Shown: positions 1 through 9,716 of the stretch, piece after piece
Layout: every line of letters begins with the position of its first letter
Numbering within the stretch: position 1 is the stretch's first letter
Source: Streptomyces iakyrus
GTDB lineage: Bacteria; Actinomycetota; Actinomycetes; Streptomycetales; Streptomycetaceae
Reading direction: 5' to 3'
Assembly (NCBI RefSeq): GCF_000717055.1
Contig: NZ_JNXI01000014.1
Span: 186,001-250,000 of the forward strand
Length of the DNA: 64,000 bases
Position numbers and translations under genes: made by a program
Notes under the pieces: model-generated
Told to the model about the DNA's origin: nothing
The model's input: the letters and a program-made list of their open reading frames with translations, nothing else
Database searches by the model: none

Positions 1-1118
1 AGCGCCCAGAACATGCCCACGCCGCGCACCTCGCCCACGCTCGGGTGCCGCTCGGCGAGCGCGCGCAGCTCCGGCCCGACGACGTCGGCGCCCAGCCGGG
101 CCGCGTTCTCGACGACGCCCTCCTCCGCCATGACGTTGATCGTCGCCACCGCGGCGGCGCAGGCCAGCGGGTGCCCGGAGTACGTCAGACCGCCGGGGTA
201 GGGGCGCTTCCCGAACGTCTCGGCGATGGCACCGGAGATCGCGACCCCGCCCAGCGGCACGTACCCGCTGTTCACGCCCTTCGCGAAGGTCAGCAGGTCG
301 GGCGTGACGTCGAACAGGTCCGCGGCGAACCACTCACCGGTCCGGCCGAACCCGGCCATGACCTCGTCCAGGACGAAGACGATCCCGTGCTTGTCGCAGA
401 TCTCCCGCACCCCGGCGAGGTAGCCGGGCGGCGGGACCATGATCCCGGCCGTGCCCGGGATGGTCTCCAGGATGATCGCCGCGACGGTCGAGGGCCCCTC
501 GAAGGCGATCGTCGTCTCCAGGTGCTCCAGCGCCCGCGCGCACTCCTGCTCCTCGGTCTCGGCGTAGAAGCGGGAGCGGTAGAGGTAGGGCGCCCAGAAG
601 TGCACGACCCCGGCGGTGCCGCTGTCGGAGGCCCAGCGGCGCGGGTCGCCGGTGAGGTTCACGGCCTGCTGGGTGCCGCCGTGGTACGAGCGGTACGCCG
701 AGAGCACCTTCGGGCGGCCCGTGTGCAGACGGGCCATCCGGATGGCGTGCTCGACGGCGTCGGCGCCGCCGTTGGTGAAGAAGATCTTGTCCAGGTCGCC
801 CGGGGTCCGCTCGGCGATCAGCCGGGCCGCCTCCGACCGGGCCTCGACGGCGAAGGCGGGCGCGAAGGTCGTCATCCTCGCGGCCTGCTCCTGGATCGCG
901 GCGACGACCTTGGGGTGCTGGTAGCCGATGTTCGTGTAGACGAGCCCGCTGGAGAAGTCGAGGTAGCGCCGGCCGTCGTAGTCCCAGAAGTACGACCCCT
1001 CGGCACCGGCGACGGCGAGTGGATCGATGAGCTCCTGAGCTGACCAGGAGTGGAACACGTGGTCACGGTCGGCGGCCTTGACGGCGGCACCGGCTTCGGG
1101 GTTCGGCTGAGGGGTCAT
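1..1118 (-). CDS. Class-III (aspartate family) aminotransferase, C-terminus cut by window edge
   Basis: PLP-dependent fold-type I transaminase of the omega-amino-acid/aspartate aminotransferase family. About 372 residues are visible, starting MTPQPNPEAG at the ATG at 1116-1118. Family features read on the minus strand are the substrate/PLP region SSGLVYTNIGYQHP, the glycine turn FFTNGGADAVEHAI, the LDEVMAGFGRTG acidic motif and the PLP lysine in TFAKGVNSGYVPLGG. The C-terminal small domain lies outside the window. It is divergent from the DJ-1/MarR operon, so the 175-bp gap with the MarR-type operators could also affect it. The substrate cannot be deduced from sequence. Start choice is good but not proven. 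Confidence 0.9.
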   Translation of the reverse strand, partial: MTPQPNPEAGAAVKAADRDHVFHSWSAQELIDPLAVAGAEGSYFWDYDGRRYLDFSSGLVYTNIGYQHPKVVAAIQEQAARMTTFAPAFAVEARSEAARLIAERTPGDLDKIFFTNGGADAVEHAIRMARLHTGRPKVLSAYRSYHGGTQQAVNLTGDPRRWASDSGTAGVVHFWAPYLYRSRFYAETEEQECARALEHLETTIAFEGPSTVAAIILETIPGTAGIMVPPPGYLAGVREICDKHGIVFVLDEVMAGFGRTGEWFAADLFDVTPDLLTFAKGVNSGYVPLGGVAISGAIAETFGKRPYPGGLTYSGHPLACAAAVATINVMAEEGVVENAARLGADVVGPELRALAERHPSVGEVRGVGMFWA

Positions 1119-1230
1119 GCGGGCGAGCGTAGGTGCGGGGGAGACGGCGGTGAAAGCGGCGGCCTGTCGGGCGTCGGCGGCGTTCCTCCGACAGGTTGTC
1201 CAGGCGCGACGCGATCCATGGACAGATCCA

Positions 1231-1266
1231 TTGACAGCCTTCTGTCGTAGTGACAGGATGCTGTCA
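1231..1266 (+). promoter_or_regulatory. Promoter with two MarR-type palindromic operators
   Basis: A TTGACA -35 (1231-1236) is followed after 17 bp by CAGGAT (1254-1259). Superimposed are two inverted repeats of the same design: TGACAG-4-CTGTCG (1232-1247) covers the -35, and the perfect TGACAG-4-CTGTCA (1251-1266) covers the -10. The two centres are 19 bp apart, about two helical turns. The MarR gene two positions downstream is the natural candidate repressor (inference). Confidence 0.6.
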
Positions 1267-1293
1267 TAAGCAGAGCAGGACCGAGGAGGAGTC

Positions 1294-1917
1294 ATGAACG
1301 CCACCACCGGCCGCCCCGGCAAGCCCGTCCATCTCGCCGTCTACGACACCCTCGCCGACTGGGAGACCGGCCACGCCACGGCCCAGCTCGCCCGCACCGG
1401 CCACGAGATCCGGACCGTCGGCCCGACCGCGGCTCCGGTACGGAGCACCGGCGGCCTGCGCATCCGGCCCGACCTGGCCCTGGACGACCTGCGCCCCGAG
1501 GACAGCGCGCTGCTGATCCTCCCGGGCGCCGACCTCTGGGACACGTCGGACGACCTCGCCCCCTTCGCCCGCACGGCCCGGGCCTTCCTGGACGCGGGCG
1601 TCCCGGTCGCCGCGATCTGCGGAGCCACCGCCGGACTCGCCCGGGAGGGCCTGCTCGACGACCGCGACCACACCAGCGCCGTCTCCTTCTACCTGGCCGC
1701 GACCGGCTACGCGGGCGGCGGACGCTACGTCGAGGCCGACGCCGTCACCGACGGCCCCCTGGTCACCGCGGGCCCGACCGAGCCCGTCGCCTTCGCCCGC
1801 GAGATCCTCCGGCTGCTCGGGGTCTACGAGGGCGAGGTGCTGGACGCCTGGTACCGGCTGTTCCACGACTCCGACACGGCGGCGTACGCGGTGCTGGAGA
1901 AGGCCGGCGCGCTGTGA
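1294..1917 (+). CDS. DJ-1/PfpI family glutamine amidotransferase-like protein
   Basis: 207-residue type-1 glutamine amidotransferase-like protein of the DJ-1/PfpI superfamily, cytoplasmic. The nucleophile elbow with the conserved Cys is in VAAICGATAGLAREGLLD near residues 105-122, the expected place for this fold. An ATG start is preceded by GAGGAGG at 1283. It is the first gene of a two-gene operon and its stop overlaps the MarR start by four bases (GTGA). Family members act as glyoxalases, chaperones or stress hydrolases; the actual substrate is not readable. The paired MarR regulator and promoter operators suggest inducible expression. Confidence 0.88.
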   Translation: MNATTGRPGKPVHLAVYDTLADWETGHATAQLARTGHEIRTVGPTAAPVRSTGGLRIRPDLALDDLRPEDSALLILPGADLWDTSDDLAPFARTARAFLDAGVPVAAICGATAGLAREGLLDDRDHTSAVSFYLAATGYAGGGRYVEADAVTDGPLVTAGPTEPVAFAREILRLLGVYEGEVLDAWYRLFHDSDTAAYAVLEKAGAL

Positions 1918-2372
1918 GCCGCGAGCGTCAGGACCTGCTCAGCCGCAGCGCCCTCGGGGTCTTCCGGCTCAACGGCCAGTTCCTCGCCGTCGCGGAGGAA
2001 CTGGCCCGGCCCGCCGGACTCACCGCCGCCTGGTGGCAGGTGCTCGGCGCGGTCCTCGGCGAACCGCTGCCCGTCTCCGGCATCGCCCGCGCCATGGGCA
2101 TCACCCGGCAGAGCGTCCAGCGCATCGCCGACCTGCTGGTGGAGCGGGGGCTCGCGGAGTACCGGCCGAACCCGGCGCACCGCAGGGCAAAGCTCCTCGC
2201 GCCGACCGGTGAGGGGCGTGCGGCGATCGCCCGGATCAACCCCGGGCACGCGGCGTTCGCGGACCGGCTGGCGGAGGCGTTCGGGGAGACGGAGCTGGCG
2301 GCGGCGGTGCGCGTCCTCGAACGGCTGTCGAAGGTACTCGAACAGGCTGGTCCGCCTGTTACCGAACCGTAG
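1914..2372 (+). CDS. MarR-family transcriptional regulator
   Basis: 152-residue winged-helix regulator with the usual MarR length and order: an N-terminal dimer helix, then SGIARAMGITRQSVQRIADLLVERGLAEYRPNPAHRRAK, which is the recognition helix followed by the wing, then a C-terminal dimerisation helix. The GTG start overlaps the DJ-1 stop, so translation is coupled. The two palindromes at 1232-1247 and 1251-1266 upstream of the operon are plausible autoregulatory operators. No cysteine-based sensor is obvious, so the inducer is unknown. Confidence 0.92.
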   Translation: MSRERQDLLSRSALGVFRLNGQFLAVAEELARPAGLTAAWWQVLGAVLGEPLPVSGIARAMGITRQSVQRIADLLVERGLAEYRPNPAHRRAKLLAPTGEGRAAIARINPGHAAFADRLAEAFGETELAAAVRVLERLSKVLEQAGPPVTEP

Positions 2373-2450
2373 ACGTCGCCCGGGCCACCCCGCCCCGGCC
2401 CCGCACTATTCTCGGTCCGTTGCTCGCGTGTGGGGGAAGGCGGCTGAGCG

Positions 2451-4421
<1,971 letters not shown>

Positions 4422-4521
4422 CCAACTGCTCTCGGCCACCTGGCGGTTGAACGTCCGGCGAATTCCGGCTGACGACCACCGGCTCTGCGCTCGCACGGCC
4501 GTACGGTGACCGGACGATCGA

Positions 4522-6105
4522 ATGGTCCGGGCGGCGGCGGGGGCACCCACGGTGGAGTGGTTGAGCGCGGAGAACCTCGTGGCCGTGGCGACGGCCCTCC
4601 TCGGCATCATCGCCTCGGCCGTGATGGTCTGGTACGAACGCCGGGTGCCGCGCCGCAAACAGGTCGGCTACCGGGTGCAGATGGACAGCCCCATCGGCGA
4701 CGACGTGCGCTCGGGCCGCGCCAACCGCCGCCTCGGCCTGTTCGACGAAGATCCCGGAATGTCGGACGCGACCCTGGTCCTGCTGCGCATCGAGAACGAC
4801 GGCTCACAGGGCATCGACCGCGACGACTACACCGGCCCCGAAGTCCACGGCCTGACCGCGGTGTTCGCCGGCCGTACCGTCCGCGGTGTCTCGGTCACCC
4901 AGCCGTCGGAAACCGACCACCTCATGGACCACTTCACCGCGGCACGCGGGTTCGCCTACGACGGCAACACGCTGCGCATCCCGCGCGTCCCGCTCAACCG
5001 CGGCGACCACTTCAAGCTGCTCGTCCTCCTCTCCGGCGGTGACGTCGGCGACGAGATCCGGCTGGTCGGCGGATTGCGCGACGGCGAGGTGCACCCCAAC
5101 CGCAGTGCCACACCGGACGAGAAGCCGCCCTTGTTCAGCCGGGCCGCGCGGCTGATCACCATCGCGCTCACGGCGAGCGTGGTCACCCTGGCGGCGATCG
5201 TCGTCGCCCAGGACGACACCCCGCCCCCGATCGGCTGCGCGAGCGGCACCCTCACCCTCACCGGCTCCACCGCGTTCGCGCCGGTCCTGCGCGAGGTGGC
5301 CGCCACGTACGAGCGGGACTGCGGCGGCGACCCCGTCATCGACGTGGACGCCCACGGCTCGACGGCGGGGATCCGCGAGCTCACGGCCGCCGGTGACCGG
5401 GCGAAACGGGACTCCGCGAGCTCCCCGCCGGTCGTGGCACTCTCGGACGGCCCCAAGCCGGCCGGTCTGCCCGACCTGCGCGAGAACCGGGTGGCGGTGT
5501 CCGTCTTCGCGCTCGTGGTCAACGACGACGTGAGACTGACGAACCTGTCCACCGACGACGTCCGGCGCCTGTACCGGGGCGAGATCCGCAACTGGCGGCA
5601 GCTCGGCGGCCCCGACCTGCCCGTGCGCCTCGTCAGCCGGGACGCCAACTCCGGGACGAGACAGGTCTTCCAGCGCCGGGTGCTGGGCCGGGGCGAGATC
5701 GCCAACTCCTCCGTCGACTGCGTCCACAAGGACGACCCCACGGCGACCGTCCTGCGCTGCGAACTCGACTCGACCGAGCAGGTCCTGGCGACGGTCGCCG
5801 GTCTCCCCGGCGCCGTCGGCTACAGCGAACTGAACCTCGCCGCCCGGGCGAAGGGCCTGCACGCGCTGCGCCTGGACGGCGACCCGCCCTCCGTCGACGC
5901 CATCGAACACGGCACGAGCGCCTACCCCTACCGCGAGATCGAGTACGCCTACACCTACGGCCGCCCCCCGGCCGACTCCCTGGCCTCCAGCTTCCTCACG
6001 TACCTGGCCCGCGGCAACGGCCAGGACGTCATCCGCACCCACGGCCACCTGCCGTGCTGGACCCCGGAAGGGCTCACCCTGTGCGCGCAGGACGGCGGGG
6101 GCTGA
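4522..6105 (+). CDS. Two-TM protein with PstS-like extracytoplasmic substrate-binding domain
   Basis: 527 residues. A first helix (~13-32) is followed by a ~170-residue beta-rich domain with no family I recognise, a second membrane helix (~209-230), and a C-terminal type-2 periplasmic-binding-protein domain from ~236. That domain carries the PstS-style signature LTGSTAFAPVLREV, then HGSTAGIREL, and SRDANSGTRQVFQ, which in PstS contacts phosphate. No ABC permease or ATPase is nearby. The binding domain is tethered to a second, probably cytoplasmic, domain, so it looks like a receptor rather than a transporter component (inference). The start is uncertain: GTG at 4552 (VEWLSAENL) is an alternative to ATG 4522. 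Confidence 0.75.
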   Translation: MVRAAAGAPTVEWLSAENLVAVATALLGIIASAVMVWYERRVPRRKQVGYRVQMDSPIGDDVRSGRANRRLGLFDEDPGMSDATLVLLRIENDGSQGIDRDDYTGPEVHGLTAVFAGRTVRGVSVTQPSETDHLMDHFTAARGFAYDGNTLRIPRVPLNRGDHFKLLVLLSGGDVGDEIRLVGGLRDGEVHPNRSATPDEKPPLFSRAARLITIALTASVVTLAAIVVAQDDTPPPIGCASGTLTLTGSTAFAPVLREVAATYERDCGGDPVIDVDAHGSTAGIRELTAAGDRAKRDSASSPPVVALSDGPKPAGLPDLRENRVAVSVFALVVNDDVRLTNLSTDDVRRLYRGEIRNWRQLGGPDLPVRLVSRDANSGTRQVFQRRVLGRGEIANSSVDCVHKDDPTATVLRCELDSTEQVLATVAGLPGAVGYSELNLAARAKGLHALRLDGDPPSVDAIEHGTSAYPYREIEYAYTYGRPPADSLASSFLTYLARGNGQDVIRTHGHLPCWTPEGLTLCAQDGGG

Positions 6106-6111
6106 GGCCCC

Positions 6112-6912
6112 TCACCGCGGCTCCGGCGGGCGCTGGCGCGGCATGTTCGGCCGGGTCCCGCCGTGCGGCGGCACCGGGAACCGCCCGTTCACCCCGGTCT
6201 CGGGCCCGCGGCCCGGACCCGGGAAGACGACCGTCTGGAGCCCCGCCGGCGCGGCACACCCCGACCGGAACTCGCCCATCCAGTCGGCCGTCTCCACCCG
6301 CACCAGTTCCGTCATGTCCTCCGAGAACCTCCGCAGCACCCCGAGGCACCGCTCGGCGGCCTCGCCGGCCGTGCCCTCCGCCGGGCCGAGCACCTCCCGC
6401 ACGCTCTCCGCCGCCCAGTCGAACTGCAACGCCTGAAGTCGCCGCTGCACGGCCTGCGCGGTGGCCACGTCCCGCATCCACCCCGACGTCACCCCGAAGT
6501 ACCGGTCGACGGCCACGCATGCCGCCCCCACCAGCAGCGCCAGACACCCCCACGGGGCGACTCCGCCCGCGACCCCGGTCAGGTCCAGCAGGGGCAGCGC
6601 CACCCCGGTGACGGCCCCGGCCGCGGTCCCGCAGCGCAGCACCCGCGCGCACCGCCGCTTCCACACCCGGTCCGCGAGGTACCAGGCCGCAGTCCGCAGC
6701 GCCCCGCGCTCCACCCACCGGTACAGCTCGTCCAGCCGGACCGCCGGCTCGCCCCAGTCCCCGAGCGGGAAGACCCGCCCCGTCAGATCGCCCGGCCGCA
6801 GCCCGGCCGCCGCCTGCTCGCCCCGCCCGTCCTGAGGCGGCCCCTCGGGCTGCATCTCCGGCTGACCCACCCGGCACTCCTCACTGACCACGAATGACCA
6901 CGTACGGTTCAC
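6112..6912 (-). CDS. Two-TM SLATT-like membrane protein
   Basis: 266 residues. After a polar N-terminus comes YLADRVWKRRCARVLR, then two hydrophobic helices (~91-111 and ~120-136), and immediately DRYFGVTSGWMRDVATAQ followed by a helical segment ending ALQFDW. This order (basic helix, 2 TM, Asp/Phe-Gly, amphipathic helix) is that of SLATT (SMODS/SLOG-associated 2TM effector) domains. The C-terminal 60 residues are Pro/Gly-rich. It is convergent with the PstS-like receptor gene, with only 6 bp between their stops. SLATT proteins are proposed pore-forming effectors in some conflict systems, but this copy has no nucleotidyltransferase or SLOG partner, so that role is not implied. GTG start at 6910-6912; no strong ribosome site decides it. 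Confidence 0.6.
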   Translation of the reverse strand: MNRTWSFVVSEECRVGQPEMQPEGPPQDGRGEQAAAGLRPGDLTGRVFPLGDWGEPAVRLDELYRWVERGALRTAAWYLADRVWKRRCARVLRCGTAAGAVTGVALPLLDLTGVAGGVAPWGCLALLVGAACVAVDRYFGVTSGWMRDVATAQAVQRRLQALQFDWAAESVREVLGPAEGTAGEAAERCLGVLRRFSEDMTELVRVETADWMGEFRSGCAAPAGLQTVVFPGPGRGPETGVNGRFPVPPHGGTRPNMPRQRPPEPR

Positions 6913-7146
6913 TCACCGATCACGCTGCGCGATGGACGAAAATCCGCATCCGGAACGCGCCCGACCCTTCCTACCTCCCAATGGGTGGCGAAGACGTAGC
7001 TTTCGCCTCTTTTCCGCCCGGAAGTATTCCTTGATCGGGTATAGGGCGCGAGGGGGACTCACTCGAAAGAGTGCTGGGGCGACGGCAGCCCCGACCACGT
7101 AGGCTCGTGCCGAACGGGAAAACCCGTACCGAGCAAGGAGCTGATC

Positions 7147-7488
7147 GTGATCCCCGGTGGTGGCCAGCCCAATATGCAGCAGCTGCTCCAGCAGGCCCAG
7201 AAGATGCAACAGGACCTGGCACAGGCGCAGGAGGAACTGGCGCAGACGGAGGTCGACGGGCAGGCGGGCGGCGGTCTGGTGACGGCCACCGTCACCGGCG
7301 CCGGCGAACTGCGCGCCCTGAAGATCGACCCGAAGGCGGTGGATCCCGAGGACACCGAGACCCTCGCCGACCTGGTCGTGGCGGCCGTCCAGGCGGCCAA
7401 CGAGAACGCGCAGACGCTCCAGCAGCAGAAGCTGGGCCCGCTCGCCCAGGGCCTGGGCGGCGGCGGCATCCCCGGCCTGCCGTTCTGA
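7147..7488 (+). CDS. ybaB: YbaB/EbfC family nucleoid-associated protein
   Basis: 113-residue DNA-binding protein encoded just upstream of recR, the conserved bacterial arrangement. The N-terminal helix [24 protein letters not shown] and central [22 protein letters not shown] core are typical. It has a Gly-rich C-terminal tail ([12 protein letters not shown]). A GTG start follows the strong AAGGAG at 7135. The upstream gap (6913-7146) holds the likely promoter. The protein probably coats DNA or helps load RecR-pathway functions; its exact role is unsettled in the family. Confidence 0.95.
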   Translation: MIPGGGQPNMQQLLQQAQKMQQDLAQAQEELAQTEVDGQAGGGLVTATVTGAGELRALKIDPKAVDPEDTETLADLVVAAVQAANENAQTLQQQKLGPLAQGLGGGGIPGLPF

Positions 7489-7528
7489 CCCGGCGCACCG
7501 CCTTCCTCGGACAGGCGGCAGACAACTA

Positions 7529-7554
7529 CGGTACGTACGGGACGGTGCGTACCG
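7529..7554 (+). other. Inverted repeat between ybaB and recR
   Basis: CGGTACG (7529-7535) pairs with CGTACCG (7548-7554) around a 12-nt loop, 28 bp before the recR start. There is no U-tract, so it is a hairpin that could tune recR expression rather than an obvious terminator. Confidence 0.4.
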
Positions 7555-7582
7555 ACCCCGAAGACCCAGGAAGGGCAGTCCG

Positions 7583-8182
7583 TTGTACGAAGGCGTGGTC
7601 CAGGACCTGATCGACGAGCTGGGGCGGCTGCCCGGCGTCGGTCCGAAGAGCGCCCAGCGGATCGCCTTCCACATCCTCCAGGCGGAGCCGACGGACGTAC
7701 GGCGCCTCGCGCAGGCCCTGATGGAGGTCAAGGCGAAGGTCCGCTTCTGCGCGACCTGCGGCAACGTCGCGCAGGAGGAGCTGTGCAACATCTGCCGCGA
7801 CACCCGCCGCGACCCGGCCGTCATCTGCGTGGTCGAGGAGCCGAAGGACGTCGTGGCGATCGAGCGCACGCGTGAGTTCCGGGGCCGCTACCACGTCCTG
7901 GGCGGCGCGATCAGCCCGATCGACGGGGTGGGCCCCGACGACCTGCGCATCAGGGAGCTCCTGGCCCGCCTGGCGGACGGGACGGTCACCGAGCTGATCC
8001 TGGCCACGGACCCGAACCTGGAGGGCGAGGCGACGGCGACGTACCTCGCCCGCATGATCAAGCCCATGGGCCTGAAGGTCACCCGCCTGGCCAGCGGCCT
8101 CCCGGTGGGTGGGGACCTGGAATACGCGGACGAGGTCACCCTCGGACGCGCCTTCGAGGGGAGACGACTCCTAGATGTCTGA
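7583..8182 (+). CDS. recR: Recombination mediator RecR
   Basis: 199 residues, the standard length. In order: helix-hairpin-helix [19 protein letters not shown] (~10-30), a zinc finger with four cysteines in [16 protein letters not shown] (~55-70), and a Toprim domain ([14 protein letters not shown], then [14 protein letters not shown]). It ends at [17 protein letters not shown]. It works with RecF/RecO to load RecA at gaps. The TTG start at 7583 follows AGGAAGGGCAG. It overlaps the next gene by 8 bp, so the two are probably co-translated. Confidence 0.97.
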   Translation: MYEGVVQDLIDELGRLPGVGPKSAQRIAFHILQAEPTDVRRLAQALMEVKAKVRFCATCGNVAQEELCNICRDTRRDPAVICVVEEPKDVVAIERTREFRGRYHVLGGAISPIDGVGPDDLRIRELLARLADGTVTELILATDPNLEGEATATYLARMIKPMGLKVTRLASGLPVGGDLEYADEVTLGRAFEGRRLLDV

Positions 8183-8834
8183 CGCCACGCTGCACGCGAC
8201 CGACCAGAACCCGGACGATTTCGCGGTCCAGATCGCGGACCAGATCGAGAGCTTCCTGGTCGCCGTCACGGAGGTCGCGAAGGGCGACGAGCCGGAATCG
8301 GCCGTGCCCTTCCTCCTCCTGGAGGTCTCCCAACTCCTCCTGGCCGGCGGCCGGCTCGGCGCGCACGAGGACATCGTGCCCGACGAACGCTACGAACCCG
8401 ACTCGGGCCCCGAGGCGGATGTCGACGAGCTCCGCGAGAACCTGGCCCGCCTGCTGGACCCGATCGACGTCTACTCCGAGGTCTTCGACCCCTACGAGCC
8501 CCGCAAGGCCCCGGTCCCGGCCCGCATCTCCGACGACCTCACGGACGTCATCACGGACCTGCGCCACGGCATGTCCCACTACCGGGCCGGCCGCACCACG
8601 GAGGCCCTGTGGTGGTGGCAGTTCTCCTACTTCTCCAACTGGGGCTCCACCGCCTCGGCGAGCCTGCGGGCCCTCCAGTCGGTCCTCGCCCACGTCCGCC
8701 TCAACCAGCCCCTGGCCGAACTCGACGGCCTGGACACGGACCAGGGCATGGGCGACGACACGCTGGAGATCGAGGCGGGCCGCGTGATGGCCGAGGAGAT
8801 CGCGGGACCCCTGGGGCTGCGCCCGGCGAAGTAG
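8175..8834 (+). CDS. DUF5063-type conserved protein
   Basis: 219-residue acidic, soluble, mostly helical protein with no signal or membrane segment. The conserved-looking core is [38 protein letters not shown], with three consecutive Trp residues. I associate it with the DUF5063 family that accompanies recR in Streptomyces. Its start overlaps the recR stop by 8 bp. The gene association suggests a DNA-repair or replication link, but no catalytic motif is visible and function is unknown. Confidence 0.8.
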   Translation: MSDATLHATDQNPDDFAVQIADQIESFLVAVTEVAKGDEPESAVPFLLLEVSQLLLAGGRLGAHEDIVPDERYEPDSGPEADVDELRENLARLLDPIDVYSEVFDPYEPRKAPVPARISDDLTDVITDLRHGMSHYRAGRTTEALWWWQFSYFSNWGSTASASLRALQSVLAHVRLNQPLAELDGLDTDQGMGDDTLEIEAGRVMAEEIAGPLGLRPAK

Positions 8835-9185
8835 CCGGTCAGATCCGGACGGCCGTGCCGGTGACGCCGATTCCGCTGTCCGCCGGCACCGTCACCGTGA
8901 TCGTGCTCGGGCGGCCCATGTCCGCGCCCTGGTGGATCGTCAGGTGGCCGGTACCGGGGTGAGTTCGAGTTCCCTGAGTTGACATCCTCACCTGCGTAAT
9001 CGCAAGTGATTCCGGTCGGCGCCTCCCCCAGTTCTCGACTGCGCTCGAACCGGGGGGACCCCATCGCGGTGCCCCCTTGGGTTCCTGCTTCATCGGCCTC
9101 TGCCGCCCGGTGAGGGGTGGTCTTACGTGGTCTCCACAGGCTTGACGTCCCGCCAGTGACACCCCCTCGATCCCACGGAGATGTC
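8835..9185. repeat. Gene-free stretch holding hairpin-rich repeat, possibly an IS200/IS605-type end remnant
   Basis: From 8979 the sequence reads TTGACATCCTCAC and then folds: CAC-C-TGCG (8989-8996), loop TAAT, CGCA-A-GTG (9001-9008). At ~9026-9061 lies a second palindromic block (CCTCCCCCAG ... GGGGGGACCCC) that resembles a repeat at 19713-19746. The subterminal-hairpin layout reminds me of the non-coding end of TnpB/IS605-type elements in Streptomyces, but no transposase frame is present. No open frame with coding character is seen. Confidence 0.4.
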
Positions 9186-9713
9186 ATGAACCGTCGCCCC
9201 GCCCGCCGGCGCATAGCCGTAGCCGCCACCGCCACCGCAGTCCTGGCCACCGGCACCTTCGTCCTCGGTGCCGGGGTCGCCGGAGCCGACGCCGGGAGCA
9301 AGGGCGGCAAGCACGCCAAGCCGGTGACCAAGGCCGAGGTGCTCGGGCTGTTCGACCGGTGGAACGCCGCGCTGCAGACCGGGGACCCGGAGAAGGTCGC
9401 CGACCTGTACGCGAAGGACGCGGTCCTGCTGCCGACGGTCTCCAACCAGGTCCGCACGGACAGAGCCGCCATCGTCGACTACTTCGAGCACTTCCTGCAG
9501 AACAAGCCGAAGGGCACGAAGATCGAGTCCGTCGTCAACGTCCTCGACCGCGACACCGTCATCGACACCGGTGTGTACGAGTTCGCGCTCACCGACCACG
9601 ACACGGGCGCGAAGAGCACCGTCAAGGCCCGCTACACCTACGCCTACGAGAAGCAGCCGAACGGGAAGTGGCTGATCGTGAACCACCACTCCTCGAAGAT
9701 GCCGCAGGGCTGA
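9186..9713 (+). CDS. Secreted SnoaL/NTF2-like protein (SgcJ/EcaC or CaMKII-association type)
   Basis: 175 residues from the ATG at 9186, which has GGAG 7 nt upstream; the frame is open further upstream but lacks a ribosome site. The N-terminal RRPARRR tract (twin Arg, though no full Tat motif) precedes a hydrophobic signal peptide ending near VAGADA. The mature part is a single cone-shaped NTF2-like domain: VLGLFDRWNAALQTGDPEKVADLYAKDAVLLPT, then VIDTGVYEF and WLIVNHHSSKMP. This matches the SgcJ/EcaC family of presumed small-ligand binders or hydrolases. Exported; the substrate is unknown. It is convergent with the sensor kinase, with 3 bp between stops. Confidence 0.82.
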   Translation: MNRRPARRRIAVAATATAVLATGTFVLGAGVAGADAGSKGGKHAKPVTKAEVLGLFDRWNAALQTGDPEKVADLYAKDAVLLPTVSNQVRTDRAAIVDYFEHFLQNKPKGTKIESVVNVLDRDTVIDTGVYEFALTDHDTGAKSTVKARYTYAYEKQPNGKWLIVNHHSSKMPQG

Positions 9714-9716
9714 GCC

